DNA of 35,037 nucleotides, taken from the NCBI GenBank assembly GCA_013816595.1, contig JACDEB010000014.1, positions 1 through 35,037 of the forward strand. Direction: 5' to 3'. The translations under genes and the position numbers were made by a program. Origin of the DNA: Sphingomonas sp. (GTDB lineage Bacteria; Pseudomonadota; Alphaproteobacteria; Sphingomonadales; Sphingomonadaceae). Under the pieces are notes generated by a model that was not told where the DNA came from, did no database searches, and saw only the letters and a program-made list of their open reading frames with translations. This document shows, one piece after another, positions 1-9,850 of this stretch. Position 1 is the stretch's first letter. The number at the start of each line of letters is the position of its first letter.

Positions 1-18
1 CTCCTGCTTTCGCAGGAG
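1..18 (-). terminator. Hairpin downstream of sucD
   Basis: A perfect 7-bp stem (1-7 with 12-18) closes a TTTC loop four bases beyond the sucD stop. It is likely the stem of the sucD terminator. Any T-tract on the minus strand would lie outside the window, so this is not proven. Confidence 0.55.
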
Positions 19-22
19 CACT

Positions 23-1998
<1,976 letters not shown>

Positions 1999-2098
1999 TT
2001 ACAGCCTCACGTTCGAAAAGGAGTGATCCCGCGGGCACGCGGTCGTTCGCTGACAACGGTCACCTCCGGTTCACCTCCAAGGGTATAGGAAAAGCATT

Positions 2099-2560
2099 AT
2101 GAAACAAACACTTCTCATCGCGGGCGCAATGGCGCTCCTCGCCTCCGCACCGGCTTTGGCAAAGCCCGGCAACGGTCATGGATCGGGCAATGGCAAGGGC
2201 AGTAACTCTGGCCTGGTTCACGTTTCCGCTCATAGCCAAGGCAAGGTTCACGGCAAAGCCAATAAATCCCACGGCAAGGGTACGCTATATGGCTATGGCC
2301 AGGGCGGCTGCCCGCCGGGTCTCGCCCGCAAGAACAATGGCTGCTTGCCCCCCGGACAGTTCAAAAAGCTGTACAGCAATGGCCAGCGTTACCCGACAAA
2401 TTACGGCAATCAATGGTCGTACAATCAGATCCCCCTCGATCTGCGCAGCCAGTATGATCTGAGCCGCAATTCGCGCTATTATTACGGCGATGGCTATCTC
2501 TATCAGGTCGATCCGCGGACCAGGCTCGTCCAGCAGGTCGTCAACGCGATCGTCCGATAA
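2099..2560 (+). CDS. Small secreted protein, RcnB/CigR-like
   Basis: A 153-residue exported protein. Residues 1-21 form a clear signal peptide ending in APALA, cleaved before KPGNG. The mature N-terminus is a low-complexity Gly/Asn/His/Lys/Ser stretch (about 22-62), which could bind metal or be disordered. The C-terminal third has LPPGQFKK, then IPLDLRSQYDL and YYGDGYLYQVDP followed by a short amphipathic end. This pattern resembles the RcnB/CigR group of small periplasmic proteins, but the match is from memory and weak. An AGGA at 2087-2090, eight bases before the ATG, supports the start. A strong terminator follows, so it is probably monocistronic. Function is unknown. Confidence 0.75.
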   Translation: MKQTLLIAGAMALLASAPALAKPGNGHGSGNGKGSNSGLVHVSAHSQGKVHGKANKSHGKGTLYGYGQGGCPPGLARKNNGCLPPGQFKKLYSNGQRYPTNYGNQWSYNQIPLDLRSQYDLSRNSRYYYGDGYLYQVDPRTRLVQQVVNAIVR

Positions 2561-2585
2561 ACCGGTCCATTCGGTTGGGAATTGA

Positions 2586-2616
2586 GGGTCGTCCGCATGC
2601 GGGCGGCCCTTTTCTT
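2586..2616 (+). terminator. Intrinsic terminator after the secreted protein
   Basis: A GC-rich stem of about nine pairs with two G-T wobbles (from GGG at 2586-2588 to CCC at 2607-2609) is followed by TTTTCTTT. It lies 26 bases past the stop at 2560 and before the sdhB ribosome site, separating the two transcripts. Confidence 0.75.
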
Positions 2617-2650
2617 TGCGCTCCTCTCCATGCTAGCGGCAGGCCAGCAA

Positions 2651-2655
2651 AGGAG
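2651..2655 (+). promoter_or_regulatory. Ribosome binding site deciding the sdhB TTG start
   Basis: AGGAG eight bases before the TTG at 2664. No ATG or GTG in frame fits the conserved SdhB N-terminus better, so translation very likely starts at TTG. Confidence 0.75.
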
Positions 2656-2663
2656 CATAAGTC

Positions 2664-3440
2664 TTGGCCGAGTTCACCCTCCCGAAGAACAGCAAGATCA
2701 CCAGCGGCCGGAAGTGGCAGGCTGAACCGGGCAAGTCGCTCAAGCGCTTCAAGATCTACCGCTATGATCCCGAGAGCGGCGCCAACCCGCGCTACGACCA
2801 TTACACCATCGATCTCGCCAAGACCGGCCCGATGGTGCTGGACGCGATCATTCGCATCAAGAATGACATCGACCCGACGTTGACCTTCCGCCGGTCGTGC
2901 CGCGAAGGCATTTGCGGGTCGTGCGCGATGAACATCAACGGCACCAACGGCCTCGCCTGCACCACCGCGATCGAGGATCTGAAGGGCGACATCCGGATTA
3001 CCCCGCTGCCGGCGATGGCGGTGGTCAAGGATCTGGTCCCCGACCTGACCCACGCTTATGCCCAATATGCCTCGATCCAGCCGTGGCTGAAAACCGCCTC
3101 GCCGGTGCCATCGATGGAGCGGTTGCAAAGCCCCGCCGATCGCGCCAAGCTCGATGGCCTGTACGAATGCATATTATGCTTCTGCTGCTCGACCAGCTGC
3201 CCGAGCTATTGGTGGAACAGCGACCGCTTCCTTGGACCCGCGATCCTGCTCGCCGCCTATCGCTGGATCGTCGACAGCCGCGACGAAGCGACGGGCGAGC
3301 GCCTCAACGAGCTCGAAGACCCGTTCCGCCTGTACCGCTGCCACACGATCATGAACTGCGCCAATGTCTGCCCCAAGGGCCTCAACCCCGCCGAAGCCAT
3401 CGCCAAGACCAAGCAATTGGTCGCGGAGCGCGCGGCTTGA
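2664..3440 (+). CDS. sdhB: Succinate dehydrogenase iron-sulfur subunit
   Basis: Iron-sulfur subunit of succinate dehydrogenase (complex II), passing electrons from the SdhA flavin to quinone at the inner membrane. The 258-residue product has all three cluster motifs: the [2Fe-2S] set CREGICGSC plus a later Cys (about 76-96), the [4Fe-4S] set [11 protein letters not shown] (about 166-176), and the [3Fe-4S] region [14 protein letters not shown] (about 223-236). It starts with TTG behind a good AGGAG. sdhC, sdhD and sdhA are not upstream, where a terminated unrelated gene lies, so sdhB is detached from the other subunits. It overlaps the next gene by 4 nt, suggesting co-translation. Confidence 0.97.
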   Translation: MAEFTLPKNSKITSGRKWQAEPGKSLKRFKIYRYDPESGANPRYDHYTIDLAKTGPMVLDAIIRIKNDIDPTLTFRRSCREGICGSCAMNINGTNGLACTTAIEDLKGDIRITPLPAMAVVKDLVPDLTHAYAQYASIQPWLKTASPVPSMERLQSPADRAKLDGLYECILCFCCSTSCPSYWWNSDRFLGPAILLAAYRWIVDSRDEATGERLNELEDPFRLYRCHTIMNCANVCPKGLNPAEAIAKTKQLVAERAA

Positions 3441-3937
3441 GCGATGTTCCCGAGGATTTTTCCGCCACTTCCTCACCATCCGACGTTCCGGCCGGCGCCA
3501 AACCCGATCCCGACCATCCCGGCTGGTTCAGCTGGGGCGATTTCCCGCGCGGATCGTTCGCTGCGGCGACCGGCAAATTGCTGTTCAAGCCCGATGGATC
3601 CGGACGCGCCATCGTTCGCATGTTCCCTAACGAATCCCACATGAACATGGGCGGATCGCTCCACGGCGGCGCGGTGATGAGCTTCATCGACATGTCGATC
3701 TTCGCCGGCGGACTGTGCGCGGGGATGGAGCGAGCGCATTATGTGACGCTTGACCTGACCACCCATTTCATCGCCCGCGGCCAGCCGGGCGAGCCGCTCG
3801 ACAGCCACGTCGAATTGATCAAGCAGACCCGCGGCCACGCCTTCCTGCAGGGCGTGGTCAAGCAAGGCGGCCTGCCGTTTTACAGCTTCACCGGCACGCT
3901 CAAACGGGTGTCGCGCGGCAATCCGTCGGAGCGATGA
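3437..3937 (+). CDS. PaaI-family hotdog thioesterase
   Basis: A 166-residue acyl-CoA thioesterase of the PaaI / 4HBT hotdog fold. The signature [18 protein letters not shown] (about residues 65-82) contains the HGG motif that binds the thioester, followed by strands such as [14 protein letters not shown]. The substrate cannot be told from sequence. The chosen TTG start overlaps the sdhB stop as TTGA, with GGAG at 3425-3428 eight bases upstream; the first forty residues are a polar, proline-rich extension. Its stop overlaps the zapE ATG as ATGA, so sdhB, this gene and zapE form a tightly coupled unit. Confidence 0.88.
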   Translation: MSDVPEDFSATSSPSDVPAGAKPDPDHPGWFSWGDFPRGSFAAATGKLLFKPDGSGRAIVRMFPNESHMNMGGSLHGGAVMSFIDMSIFAGGLCAGMERAHYVTLDLTTHFIARGQPGEPLDSHVELIKQTRGHAFLQGVVKQGGLPFYSFTGTLKRVSRGNPSER

Positions 3938-5046
3938 GCGGAGCGGTCGCCCGGGCCTATGCCGGGCTGGTCAGCGCGGGTGAATTGCGGCTCGACCCGG
4001 TGCAGGAAGCGGCGGCTAAGGCACTCGACCGGCTGGATGGCGCCAATCCGGGCTGGATCGCCCGGCTCACCGGAAAGCCCGACGACGGTCCGCACGGCGT
4101 CTATCTGTGGGGCGGGGTCGGGCGCGGCAAGACGATGCTGATGGATCTCGCCTTCGATCAACTCGCGATCACCCCCAAGCGCCGGGTCCATTTCAACGAA
4201 TTCATGATCGAGACCCACGAGCGCCTGCGGGTCGCGCGCGAGGCCGAGGAGGGCGACCCGATCGAACCCGTCGCCGAGGCCATAGCGGCGGAAGCGCGCT
4301 TGCTCTGTTTCGACGAGATGCAGGTCAACAATCCCGCCGACGCGATGATCCTGTCGCGGCTGTTCACGCGGCTGCTTGGCGAAGGCGTCAAGATTGTCAC
4401 CACCTCCAACCGCCCGCCCATCGACCTCTACAAGGACGGCCTCAACCGCGAATTGTTTGTTCCGTTCATCCAGTTGATCAAGCGCCAGATGCTGGTTGTG
4501 CCGGTCGACGGAGCGACCGATTACCGGCTTCAGCGGCTCCACGGGGTCGACGCCTGGCACGTCCCCAACGGCCCCGCGGCCAGCGCCGCACTCGCCCAGG
4601 CGTTCTTCCAGCTGACCGATTATCCGGTCGAAGATCGCGCCAAAGTGCCGTCCGAGGAACTCGATGTCGGTGGCGGCCGGACGCTCCACGTGCCCAAGAG
4701 CCTCAAGGGCGTCGCCGTCTTCTCGTTCAAGCGCCTGTGCGGCGAAGCCCGCGGCGCGCCGGATTACTTGGCGATCGCGCGGCGCTTTCACACCGTCATC
4801 ATCGTTGGCATTCCGGTCATGGGACCCGACATGCGCAACGAGGCCAATCGCTTCGTCACGTTGATCGACGCGCTTTACGATCACCGAGTCAAATTGCTCG
4901 CCGCCGCGGATGCCGAACCCGCCGGACTCTATCCCACGGGCGACGGCCGCTTCGAATTCGACCGCACCATCAGCCGCCTCGAGGAAATGCGCAGCACGGA
5001 TTATTTGGCGGAGGGACATGGCATAGCGGAGGTCGGGGCCGGGTGA
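3934..5046 (+). CDS. zapE: AFG1/ZapE-family ATPase
   Basis: A 370-residue P-loop ATPase of the AFG1 family, called ZapE in proteobacteria. In E. coli ZapE associates with the Z-ring under stress; mitochondrial AFG1 acts in turnover of respiratory-chain subunits. Walker A is GGVGRGKT (about 60-67), Walker B LLCFDEMQV with Asp127/Glu128, and a sensor-like TTSNRPP follows near 160. RRFHTVIIVGIPVM in the C-terminal third is typical of the family. The length matches alphaproteobacterial members. It lies at the end of the sdhB-thioesterase-zapE unit, overlapping its upstream neighbour by 4 nt. Its link to a complex II gene fits either quality control of respiration or conserved synteny. Confidence 0.93.
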   Translation: MSGAVARAYAGLVSAGELRLDPVQEAAAKALDRLDGANPGWIARLTGKPDDGPHGVYLWGGVGRGKTMLMDLAFDQLAITPKRRVHFNEFMIETHERLRVAREAEEGDPIEPVAEAIAAEARLLCFDEMQVNNPADAMILSRLFTRLLGEGVKIVTTSNRPPIDLYKDGLNRELFVPFIQLIKRQMLVVPVDGATDYRLQRLHGVDAWHVPNGPAASAALAQAFFQLTDYPVEDRAKVPSEELDVGGGRTLHVPKSLKGVAVFSFKRLCGEARGAPDYLAIARRFHTVIIVGIPVMGPDMRNEANRFVTLIDALYDHRVKLLAAADAEPAGLYPTGDGRFEFDRTISRLEEMRSTDYLAEGHGIAEVGAG

Positions 5047-5071
5047 GACTCTGATCCGGAAAAGCGAACCT

Positions 5072-5087
5072 GCGACGCTAGCGTCGC
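5072..5087. repeat. Perfect 16-bp palindrome
   Basis: GCGACGCTAGCGTCGC, 26 bases past the zapE stop and 80 bases before the cupin ATG. It has no T-tract, so it is a poor intrinsic terminator. It could be an operator or a processing hairpin; role unknown. Confidence 0.5.
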
Positions 5088-5166
5088 GCGCAGCGCTACC
5101 TGATCCCTCCAGGCAAGAAACAATGGCAAACGAGCTGTGTTGCGAGACCATCCAGGGAGACTCAAA

Positions 5167-5646
5167 ATGCGTCTGACGATCACGATTGCGGCATTCGCTT
5201 TGAGCGCGTGCAATGCCACGAACGAGAAAGCCGCCGAACAAGCCGATCTGAACGGGAGCGCCGCCAGTTCGCCAAGTGCGAATGGTGCGATTGTCACCCC
5301 CATAATACGCACCCGGCGAACAATCTCGGATCAGCCGCTGAAACTGCCGCAGGGAGAAGCGGAGATGGTGTCCATCGCGGTCGACATTCCGGCGGGTGGA
5401 GCTCTGCCAATCCACAAGCACCCCTGGTCGAGGTTCTTTTATGTCGAGCGCGGAACGCTTCGAGTCGTCAATCATGAAACGGGTCAATCAAGGGATTTCA
5501 AGGCCGGGCAAGTTCAGGCCGAAGCCGTTGGACAGTGGCATGAAGGACAGGCAATTGGCCGTGACCCCGTCCGAGTGATTGTCATCGATCTGGTGCCGCC
5601 GGGCGCCAGCACCACGATCACGAAACCCAAGACCGCCGCTCCTTGA
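5167..5646 (+). CDS. Cupin-domain lipoprotein
   Basis: A 159-residue predicted lipoprotein. A very short signal peptide (MRLTITIAAFALSAC) ends in the lipobox LSAC, so Cys15 would be acylated. A Ser/Ala/Asn-rich linker follows. The rest is a single small-barrel cupin: IPAGGALPIHKHPWSRFFYVERG (about 73-95) carries the first metal-binding motif with two His, and QWHEGQ supplies a further His of the second. It may bind or sense a small molecule or metal in the periplasm; no enzyme activity can be assigned. The ATG is preceded by GGGAG at 5155-5159 with a spacing of seven. It stands alone between zapE and a convergent flavoprotein gene. Confidence 0.8.
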   Translation: MRLTITIAAFALSACNATNEKAAEQADLNGSAASSPSANGAIVTPIIRTRRTISDQPLKLPQGEAEMVSIAVDIPAGGALPIHKHPWSRFFYVERGTLRVVNHETGQSRDFKAGQVQAEAVGQWHEGQAIGRDPVRVIVIDLVPPGASTTITKPKTAAP

Positions 5647-5686
5647 ACCAAGCGTCAAGCGCGCCGCGGCAACAGGGGGGGGAAAC

Positions 5687-6877
5687 CTAAATCGCCTGCG
5701 CCGCGGCGTTGGCGCTGGCCCAGGCCCATTGGAAATTATAGCCGCCGAGCCAGCCGGTGACATCGACCGCCTCGCCGATCGCATAGAGGCCGGGAACACG
5801 CCGCGCCGCCATCGTCTTGGATGACAGCTCGGCGGTGCTGATGCCGCCGATGGTCACCTCGGCCTTGGCGAAGCCCTCGCTGCCGTTGGGCATGAAGCGC
5901 CAGTCGCGCAGGCGGCCCTCGGCGGCGTCGAGCGAACGGTCGGGCACATTGGCGAGTTCGCCGGACACTCCCAACTGATCCGCGAGCGTCTCCGCCAGCC
6001 GATCGGGCAGGTGGCGCGAAAGCAAGCGGCAGAGCGTGGTTCGCGGTTCATCGCTCTTGGCCTGCCGCATCCATCCTCCGCCAAGATCGGGCAGGAAATC
6101 GACCGCGACCGCCTCGCCGTGGCGCCAATAGGATGACACTTGGAGAATCGCCGGGCCCGACAGGCCGCGATGGGTGAACAGGCCGGCTTCGCGGAAGACG
6201 CCGGTAGCCGCTCCCCTGCCCGCGCTTGCGACAATTTCGGCCGAGACCCCGGACAAGGTCGCGAACAATGCCTGCTTGCCGGCCAAGGTCAGCGGCACCA
6301 GCGCTGGACGCGGCTCGACGATCTTGAGCCCGAAACGCCGCGCCACGTCATAAGCGAAGCTCGTCGCGCCAAGCTTTGGTATCGACAGCCCGCCGGTGGC
6401 CAGGACCAAGGCTGGAGCGCGGGATGTGGACGCTCCGCTGCCGACCTCGAATTGGCCGTCGCGATGCTCGATGGTGGCGGGATATCCGAACGCCGTCTCG
6501 ACCCCGCCCGCCGCGCATTCGTCGAGCAACATGGCGACGATCTGGCGCGACGATCCGTCGCAAAACAATTGGCCGAGAGTCTTTTCGTGCCAGGCGATGC
6601 CGTGGCGATCGACCAGAGCGATGAAGTCGGCGGGCGTGAAGCGGCCCAGCGCCGACTTGGCGAAGTGCGGGTTGGCCGACAGGAAATTGTCCGCGCTGGC
6701 GCCGATATTGGTGAAATTGCAGCGCCCACCGCCCGAAATGAGGATTTTGCGCCCGGGTTCGGGGCTGTGGTCGATCAGCAGCACCTTGCGTCCGCGTTGC
6801 CCGGCGAGCGCTGCGCACAACAGGCCCGCCGCGCCGGCGCCGATAATGATCGCGTCGAAAGTCCGGGCGGCGTTCAT
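5687..6877 (-). CDS. YhiN/HI0933-family flavoprotein
   Basis: A 396-residue NAD(P)/FAD-dependent oxidoreductase of the YhiN/HI0933 family, whose substrate is unknown. The N-terminus is a dinucleotide-binding fold, DAIIIGAGAAGLLCA (about 8-22), with an acidic LLIDHS end of the second strand. The family-defining KILISGGGRCNFTN lies near 44-57, and the C-terminal GLYAIGEAVDVTGWLGGYNFQWAWASG-like segment binds FAD (the last residue is Ala here). The ATG at 6875-6877 is preferred to the TTG just before it because AGGGA lies seven bases from the ATG. It is convergent with the cupin gene and divergent from the DUF347 protein. Confidence 0.9.
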   Translation of the reverse strand: MNAARTFDAIIIGAGAAGLLCAALAGQRGRKVLLIDHSPEPGRKILISGGGRCNFTNIGASADNFLSANPHFAKSALGRFTPADFIALVDRHGIAWHEKTLGQLFCDGSSRQIVAMLLDECAAGGVETAFGYPATIEHRDGQFEVGSGASTSRAPALVLATGGLSIPKLGATSFAYDVARRFGLKIVEPRPALVPLTLAGKQALFATLSGVSAEIVASAGRGAATGVFREAGLFTHRGLSGPAILQVSSYWRHGEAVAVDFLPDLGGGWMRQAKSDEPRTTLCRLLSRHLPDRLAETLADQLGVSGELANVPDRSLDAAEGRLRDWRFMPNGSEGFAKAEVTIGGISTAELSSKTMAARRVPGLYAIGEAVDVTGWLGGYNFQWAWASANAAAQAI

Positions 6878-6992
6878 CAAGGGTCCCTAGCGCTTTGGGG
6901 CGAAATCGCGAATGGGCGCGTTTGGCAGAAAGCTGTGGCGCAGCGCGTTTGTCGCGGTCATTGAGTTCGAACCGAACGCTGGAGTTCTATCG

Positions 6993-7814
6993 ATGAGCGC
7001 GACCGACACGAAGCATATGACTGCCGACGCTCTCAGCAAGGTGCCCGAAGTGACCTTGTGGTTCTGGATCGCGAAGATTTTCGCGACCACCCTGGGCGAG
7101 ACCGGCGGCGACGCGGTCAGCATGAGCTGGCTTGGCGAAACCACCGCTCAGGCGGGACAGAATGGCCTCAACGGCTATCTCGTCGGCACCGCTTTGTTCG
7201 GGCTCGTTCTCGCGGTCCTGGTCGCGGTGCAAATGCGGGCGCGCGGCTATCATCCGACGCTATACTGGCTGACGATCATCGCCTCGACCACGGCCGGAAC
7301 GACGCTTGCCGATTTCGCGACGCGATCGATGGGGATTGGCTACACCGGCGGGTCGGCGCTGCTGTTCGGGCTCGTGCTCGCCTCGCTTGCGACATGGAAG
7401 TCGGTCGAAGGCAAGATCAGCTCGAGCCACGTGGTCAGCGGCCGCGCCGAACTGTTTTACTGGATCACCATTACCTTTTCGCAGACCCTCGGCACCGCGC
7501 TCGGCGATTGGGCGGCGGACCCGGCAACGCTCGGCCTCGGCTATCTCGGCGGTGCGCGCCTGTTCGGCGGGCTGATTGCGCTGGTTGCAATGCTGTACTT
7601 CACCACCAGCATCAGCCGCACTGCCTTGTTCTGGGCAGCGTTCATTCTCACCCGGCCGCTCGGGGCAACGGTCGGCGATTTCCTCGACAAGCCGCTGGCC
7701 AAGGGCGGGCTGGCACTGTCGCGGCCACTGGCGACGCTGTTGCTGGCAGTCGCAATCCTGGTGATTGTCGCGCTGACTCCGCGCCGGCAGGTAGCGATTG
7801 ACCCCAAGCGCTGA
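6993..7814 (+). CDS. DUF347-repeat membrane protein
   Basis: A 273-residue inner-membrane protein made of four repeats of the DUF347 type (COG4705, function unknown). Each repeat is a hydrophobic helix pair entered by a Gly-rich acidic motif: TTLGETGGDAVS (about 31-42), TTAGTTLADFATRS (about 105-118), TLGTALGDWAADP (about 167-179) and PLGATVGDFLDKP (about 226-238). The recurring G-x-x-x-(G/A)-D suggests an internal pseudo-symmetry as in small transporters, but no substrate is known to me. The ATG at 6993 follows GGAG at 6981-6984 by eight bases; further upstream in-frame starts add a charged segment without family features. Confidence 0.85.
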   Translation: MSATDTKHMTADALSKVPEVTLWFWIAKIFATTLGETGGDAVSMSWLGETTAQAGQNGLNGYLVGTALFGLVLAVLVAVQMRARGYHPTLYWLTIIASTTAGTTLADFATRSMGIGYTGGSALLFGLVLASLATWKSVEGKISSSHVVSGRAELFYWITITFSQTLGTALGDWAADPATLGLGYLGGARLFGGLIALVAMLYFTTSISRTALFWAAFILTRPLGATVGDFLDKPLAKGGLALSRPLATLLLAVAILVIVALTPRRQVAIDPKR

Positions 7815-7853
7815 CCTTCTAGCCTCCCCCGCTTCAGCCCCGGAGTCGAACCC

Positions 7854-9311
7854 ATGCGCCTTGTTCTCGCCAGCCTGCTCAGTGTTGCCGCCACCGGCGC
7901 CATCGCCCAGACCGTCCCGCCGGTTACTTCGCCGCCGCCGGCAACGCTGACCGGGGCCAAGCCGCTCGATGCCAAGTGGGAAGCGGTGGCGCGCGAAATC
8001 TACAAGTTCGCGATGGAAACGCCGACCGTAAAGGGCCGAGGCGAGTTACCCAAACTCCAGAATTATCTGGCGGCCAAACTGAAGGCGGCGGGCTGGGCTG
8101 AGGCGGACCTCCACGTGCTTCCTTATGAATCGGTCCCGGGCAATGACACCGCTGCGCTGATCGCGCGCTGGCCCGCGGCCGGACCGCCCAAGGCCAAACC
8201 GCTGCTCATCCTTGCCCACATGGATGTTGTCGAGGCGCTGCCCGCCGACTGGACCACCGACCCGTTCAAGCTCATTGAAAAGGACGGTTATTTCTATGGA
8301 CGTGGGACCGGCGACGACAAGGGCGGCGGAATTCCGGCTTTCGTCGCATTGATGAAATTGCGCGCCGAAGGTTTCAAGCCCGACCGCGACCTCGTCATCC
8401 TGTTCACCGGCGATGAGGAAACCCAGGGCAAGGGCGCCGAGCTTGGAGCGACCGAATGGCGCAAATGGACCGAGGCAGAGTTCGCGCTCAACGCCGATGC
8501 CGGCGGGTTCGGCTTTACCCGCGACGGAGCGCCGCTTGGGGCCGGGCTGCAAACCTCGGAAAAGACCTTTCAAAGCTATTATTTCCGCGCCCGTAACCCC
8601 GGTGGCCACAGCAGCCGGCCGCGCCCCGACAACGCCATTTACGACCTTGCCGACGCGCTGAAGAAGCTCCAGAACCACCGCTTCACACCGATGCTGACCG
8701 AAACCACGACCGCTTACTTCACCGCGCGGGCCAAGCAGGAAGGCGACAACCAGCTTGGCCGGGCAATGCGCGCCTGGCTGGCCGACCCCAATAACGGCGC
8801 CGCGGCCGACGCAATCGAGGGCGATCCGCTCGAGGTCGGACTGACCCGCACCCGCTGCGTCGCGACCATGCTTAAGGGTGGACACGCCGATAATGCGCTT
8901 CCGCAGCTGGCCGAAGCGACCGTCAATTGCCGGATCATGCCGGGGGTCGAACCCAAAGCTGTGGAAGCCGAACTCAAAGCCATGGTCGGCCCCAAAGTCG
9001 AAGTCGCACCGTTCGCCGATACCGGCCGCCCAACGCCAGCGTCACCGCTCCGGCCCGACGTGGTCGCGGCCTACACCAAAGCGGTCCACGCGCGCTTCCC
9101 GAACCAGCCGATCATCCCGCAAATGTCGACCGGCGCCACTGACGGGCTCGAATTCAGAGCCCGCGGAATCCCGGTCTATGGTGTCGACGGTCAATGGGGC
9201 GTCTTCCCCGACGACGAACGCGCCCACGGCAAGGACGAGCGCATCCCCGTCCAGTCGCTGTGGGACAATGTGCGGCACTGGGAATCGATGCTCCGCGACC
9301 TCGCGGGATGA
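7854..9311 (+). CDS. Exported M20-family metallopeptidase
   Basis: A 485-residue zinc peptidase of family M20 (M20/M25/M40, carboxypeptidase or aminoacylase-like). Residues 1-19 form a signal peptide ending AIAQ, so it acts in the periplasm or outside. Metal and catalytic residues are visible: His122 and Asp124 in LILAHMDVV, the bridging Asp154/155 in GRGTGDDKGG, and Glu188/Glu189 in FTGDEETQG. The dimerisation lid contains GGHSSRPRPDNAIYDLA. The C-terminal part has STGATDGLEFRARGIPVYGV. The length fits secreted sphingomonad M20 enzymes. It is 39 bases behind the DUF347 gene and faces the peroxiredoxin gene across a palindromic repeat. The actual peptide substrate is unknown. Confidence 0.92.
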   Translation: MRLVLASLLSVAATGAIAQTVPPVTSPPPATLTGAKPLDAKWEAVAREIYKFAMETPTVKGRGELPKLQNYLAAKLKAAGWAEADLHVLPYESVPGNDTAALIARWPAAGPPKAKPLLILAHMDVVEALPADWTTDPFKLIEKDGYFYGRGTGDDKGGGIPAFVALMKLRAEGFKPDRDLVILFTGDEETQGKGAELGATEWRKWTEAEFALNADAGGFGFTRDGAPLGAGLQTSEKTFQSYYFRARNPGGHSSRPRPDNAIYDLADALKKLQNHRFTPMLTETTTAYFTARAKQEGDNQLGRAMRAWLADPNNGAAADAIEGDPLEVGLTRTRCVATMLKGGHADNALPQLAEATVNCRIMPGVEPKAVEAELKAMVGPKVEVAPFADTGRPTPASPLRPDVVAAYTKAVHARFPNQPIIPQMSTGATDGLEFRARGIPVYGVDGQWGVFPDDERAHGKDERIPVQSLWDNVRHWESMLRDLAG

Positions 9312-9312
9312 C

Positions 9313-9393
9313 CGTCATTGCGAGCGGAGCGAAGCAATCCAGTCTTCTTGGAAAGCGCTGGATTGCCGCGGCGCTGAGCGCCTCGCAATGACG
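9313..9393. repeat. REP-like palindromic repeat in a convergent intergenic gap
   Basis: Two nested inverted repeats fill the gap between convergent genes: 9313-9324 (CGTCATTGCGAG) pairs exactly with 9382-9393, and 9333-9341 (GCAATCCAG) with 9358-9366. This resembles a class of dispersed CGTCATTGCGAG...GCAATCC intergenic palindromes seen in many bacterial genomes. Only one copy lies in the window. As RNA it would form a long hairpin usable in both directions, so it may also end both transcripts. Confidence 0.75.
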
Positions 9394-9394
9394 A

Positions 9395-9850
9395 TCAGAT
9401 TTTCGCCGCCGCAAGCACTTCCGCCGCATGCCCCGGCACCTTCACCTTTCGCCACTCCTTGAGTACATGCCCGTCGGCGCCGATCAGGAAGGTTGAGCGC
9501 TCCATCCCCATATATTCGCGGCCGTACATGCTCTTTTGAACCCAAGTCCCGAAGGCGTCCGAAATCGCCCCGTCCTCATCGGCGATCAGCGGCACCTTGA
9601 GGGCATATTTGTCGATGAACTTGTCATGCTTATTCATCGGATCGCGTGACACTCCGACGACCGTCACGCCTGCGGCCTTGAAATCCTCCGCCATGGCTGT
9701 GAAGTCCTGTGCCTCGCGGGTGCAGCCCGAGGTATCGTCCTTGGGGTAGAAAAAGAGCACCAGTTTCGATTCTGGAGCGCCGATATCGACGGTGCTTCCG
9801 TCGCTTGCCTTAGCGCTTAGCGTCGGAGCCTTGCCGCCTTCACCGATCAT
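9395..9850 (-). CDS. bcp: Bcp/PrxQ-type peroxiredoxin, single-Cys form
   Basis: A 151-residue thioredoxin-fold peroxiredoxin of the Bcp/PrxQ class that reduces hydroperoxides. The peroxidatic Cys43 is in FYPKDDTSGCTREAQDF, with the catalytic Thr/Ser and a later Arg in VVGVSRD. The resolving Cys found five residues on in many Bcp proteins is replaced by Gln48, and no other Cys is present, so this enzyme must work as a 1-Cys form with an external thiol. The ATG at 9848-9850 lies inside the end of glnE (11-nt overlap), so expression is probably coupled to glnE. Annotated length is normal for the family. Confidence 0.93.
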   Translation of the reverse strand: MIGEGGKAPTLSAKASDGSTVDIGAPESKLVLFFYPKDDTSGCTREAQDFTAMAEDFKAAGVTVVGVSRDPMNKHDKFIDKYALKVPLIADEDGAISDAFGTWVQKSMYGREYMGMERSTFLIGADGHVLKEWRKVKVPGHAAEVLAAAKI

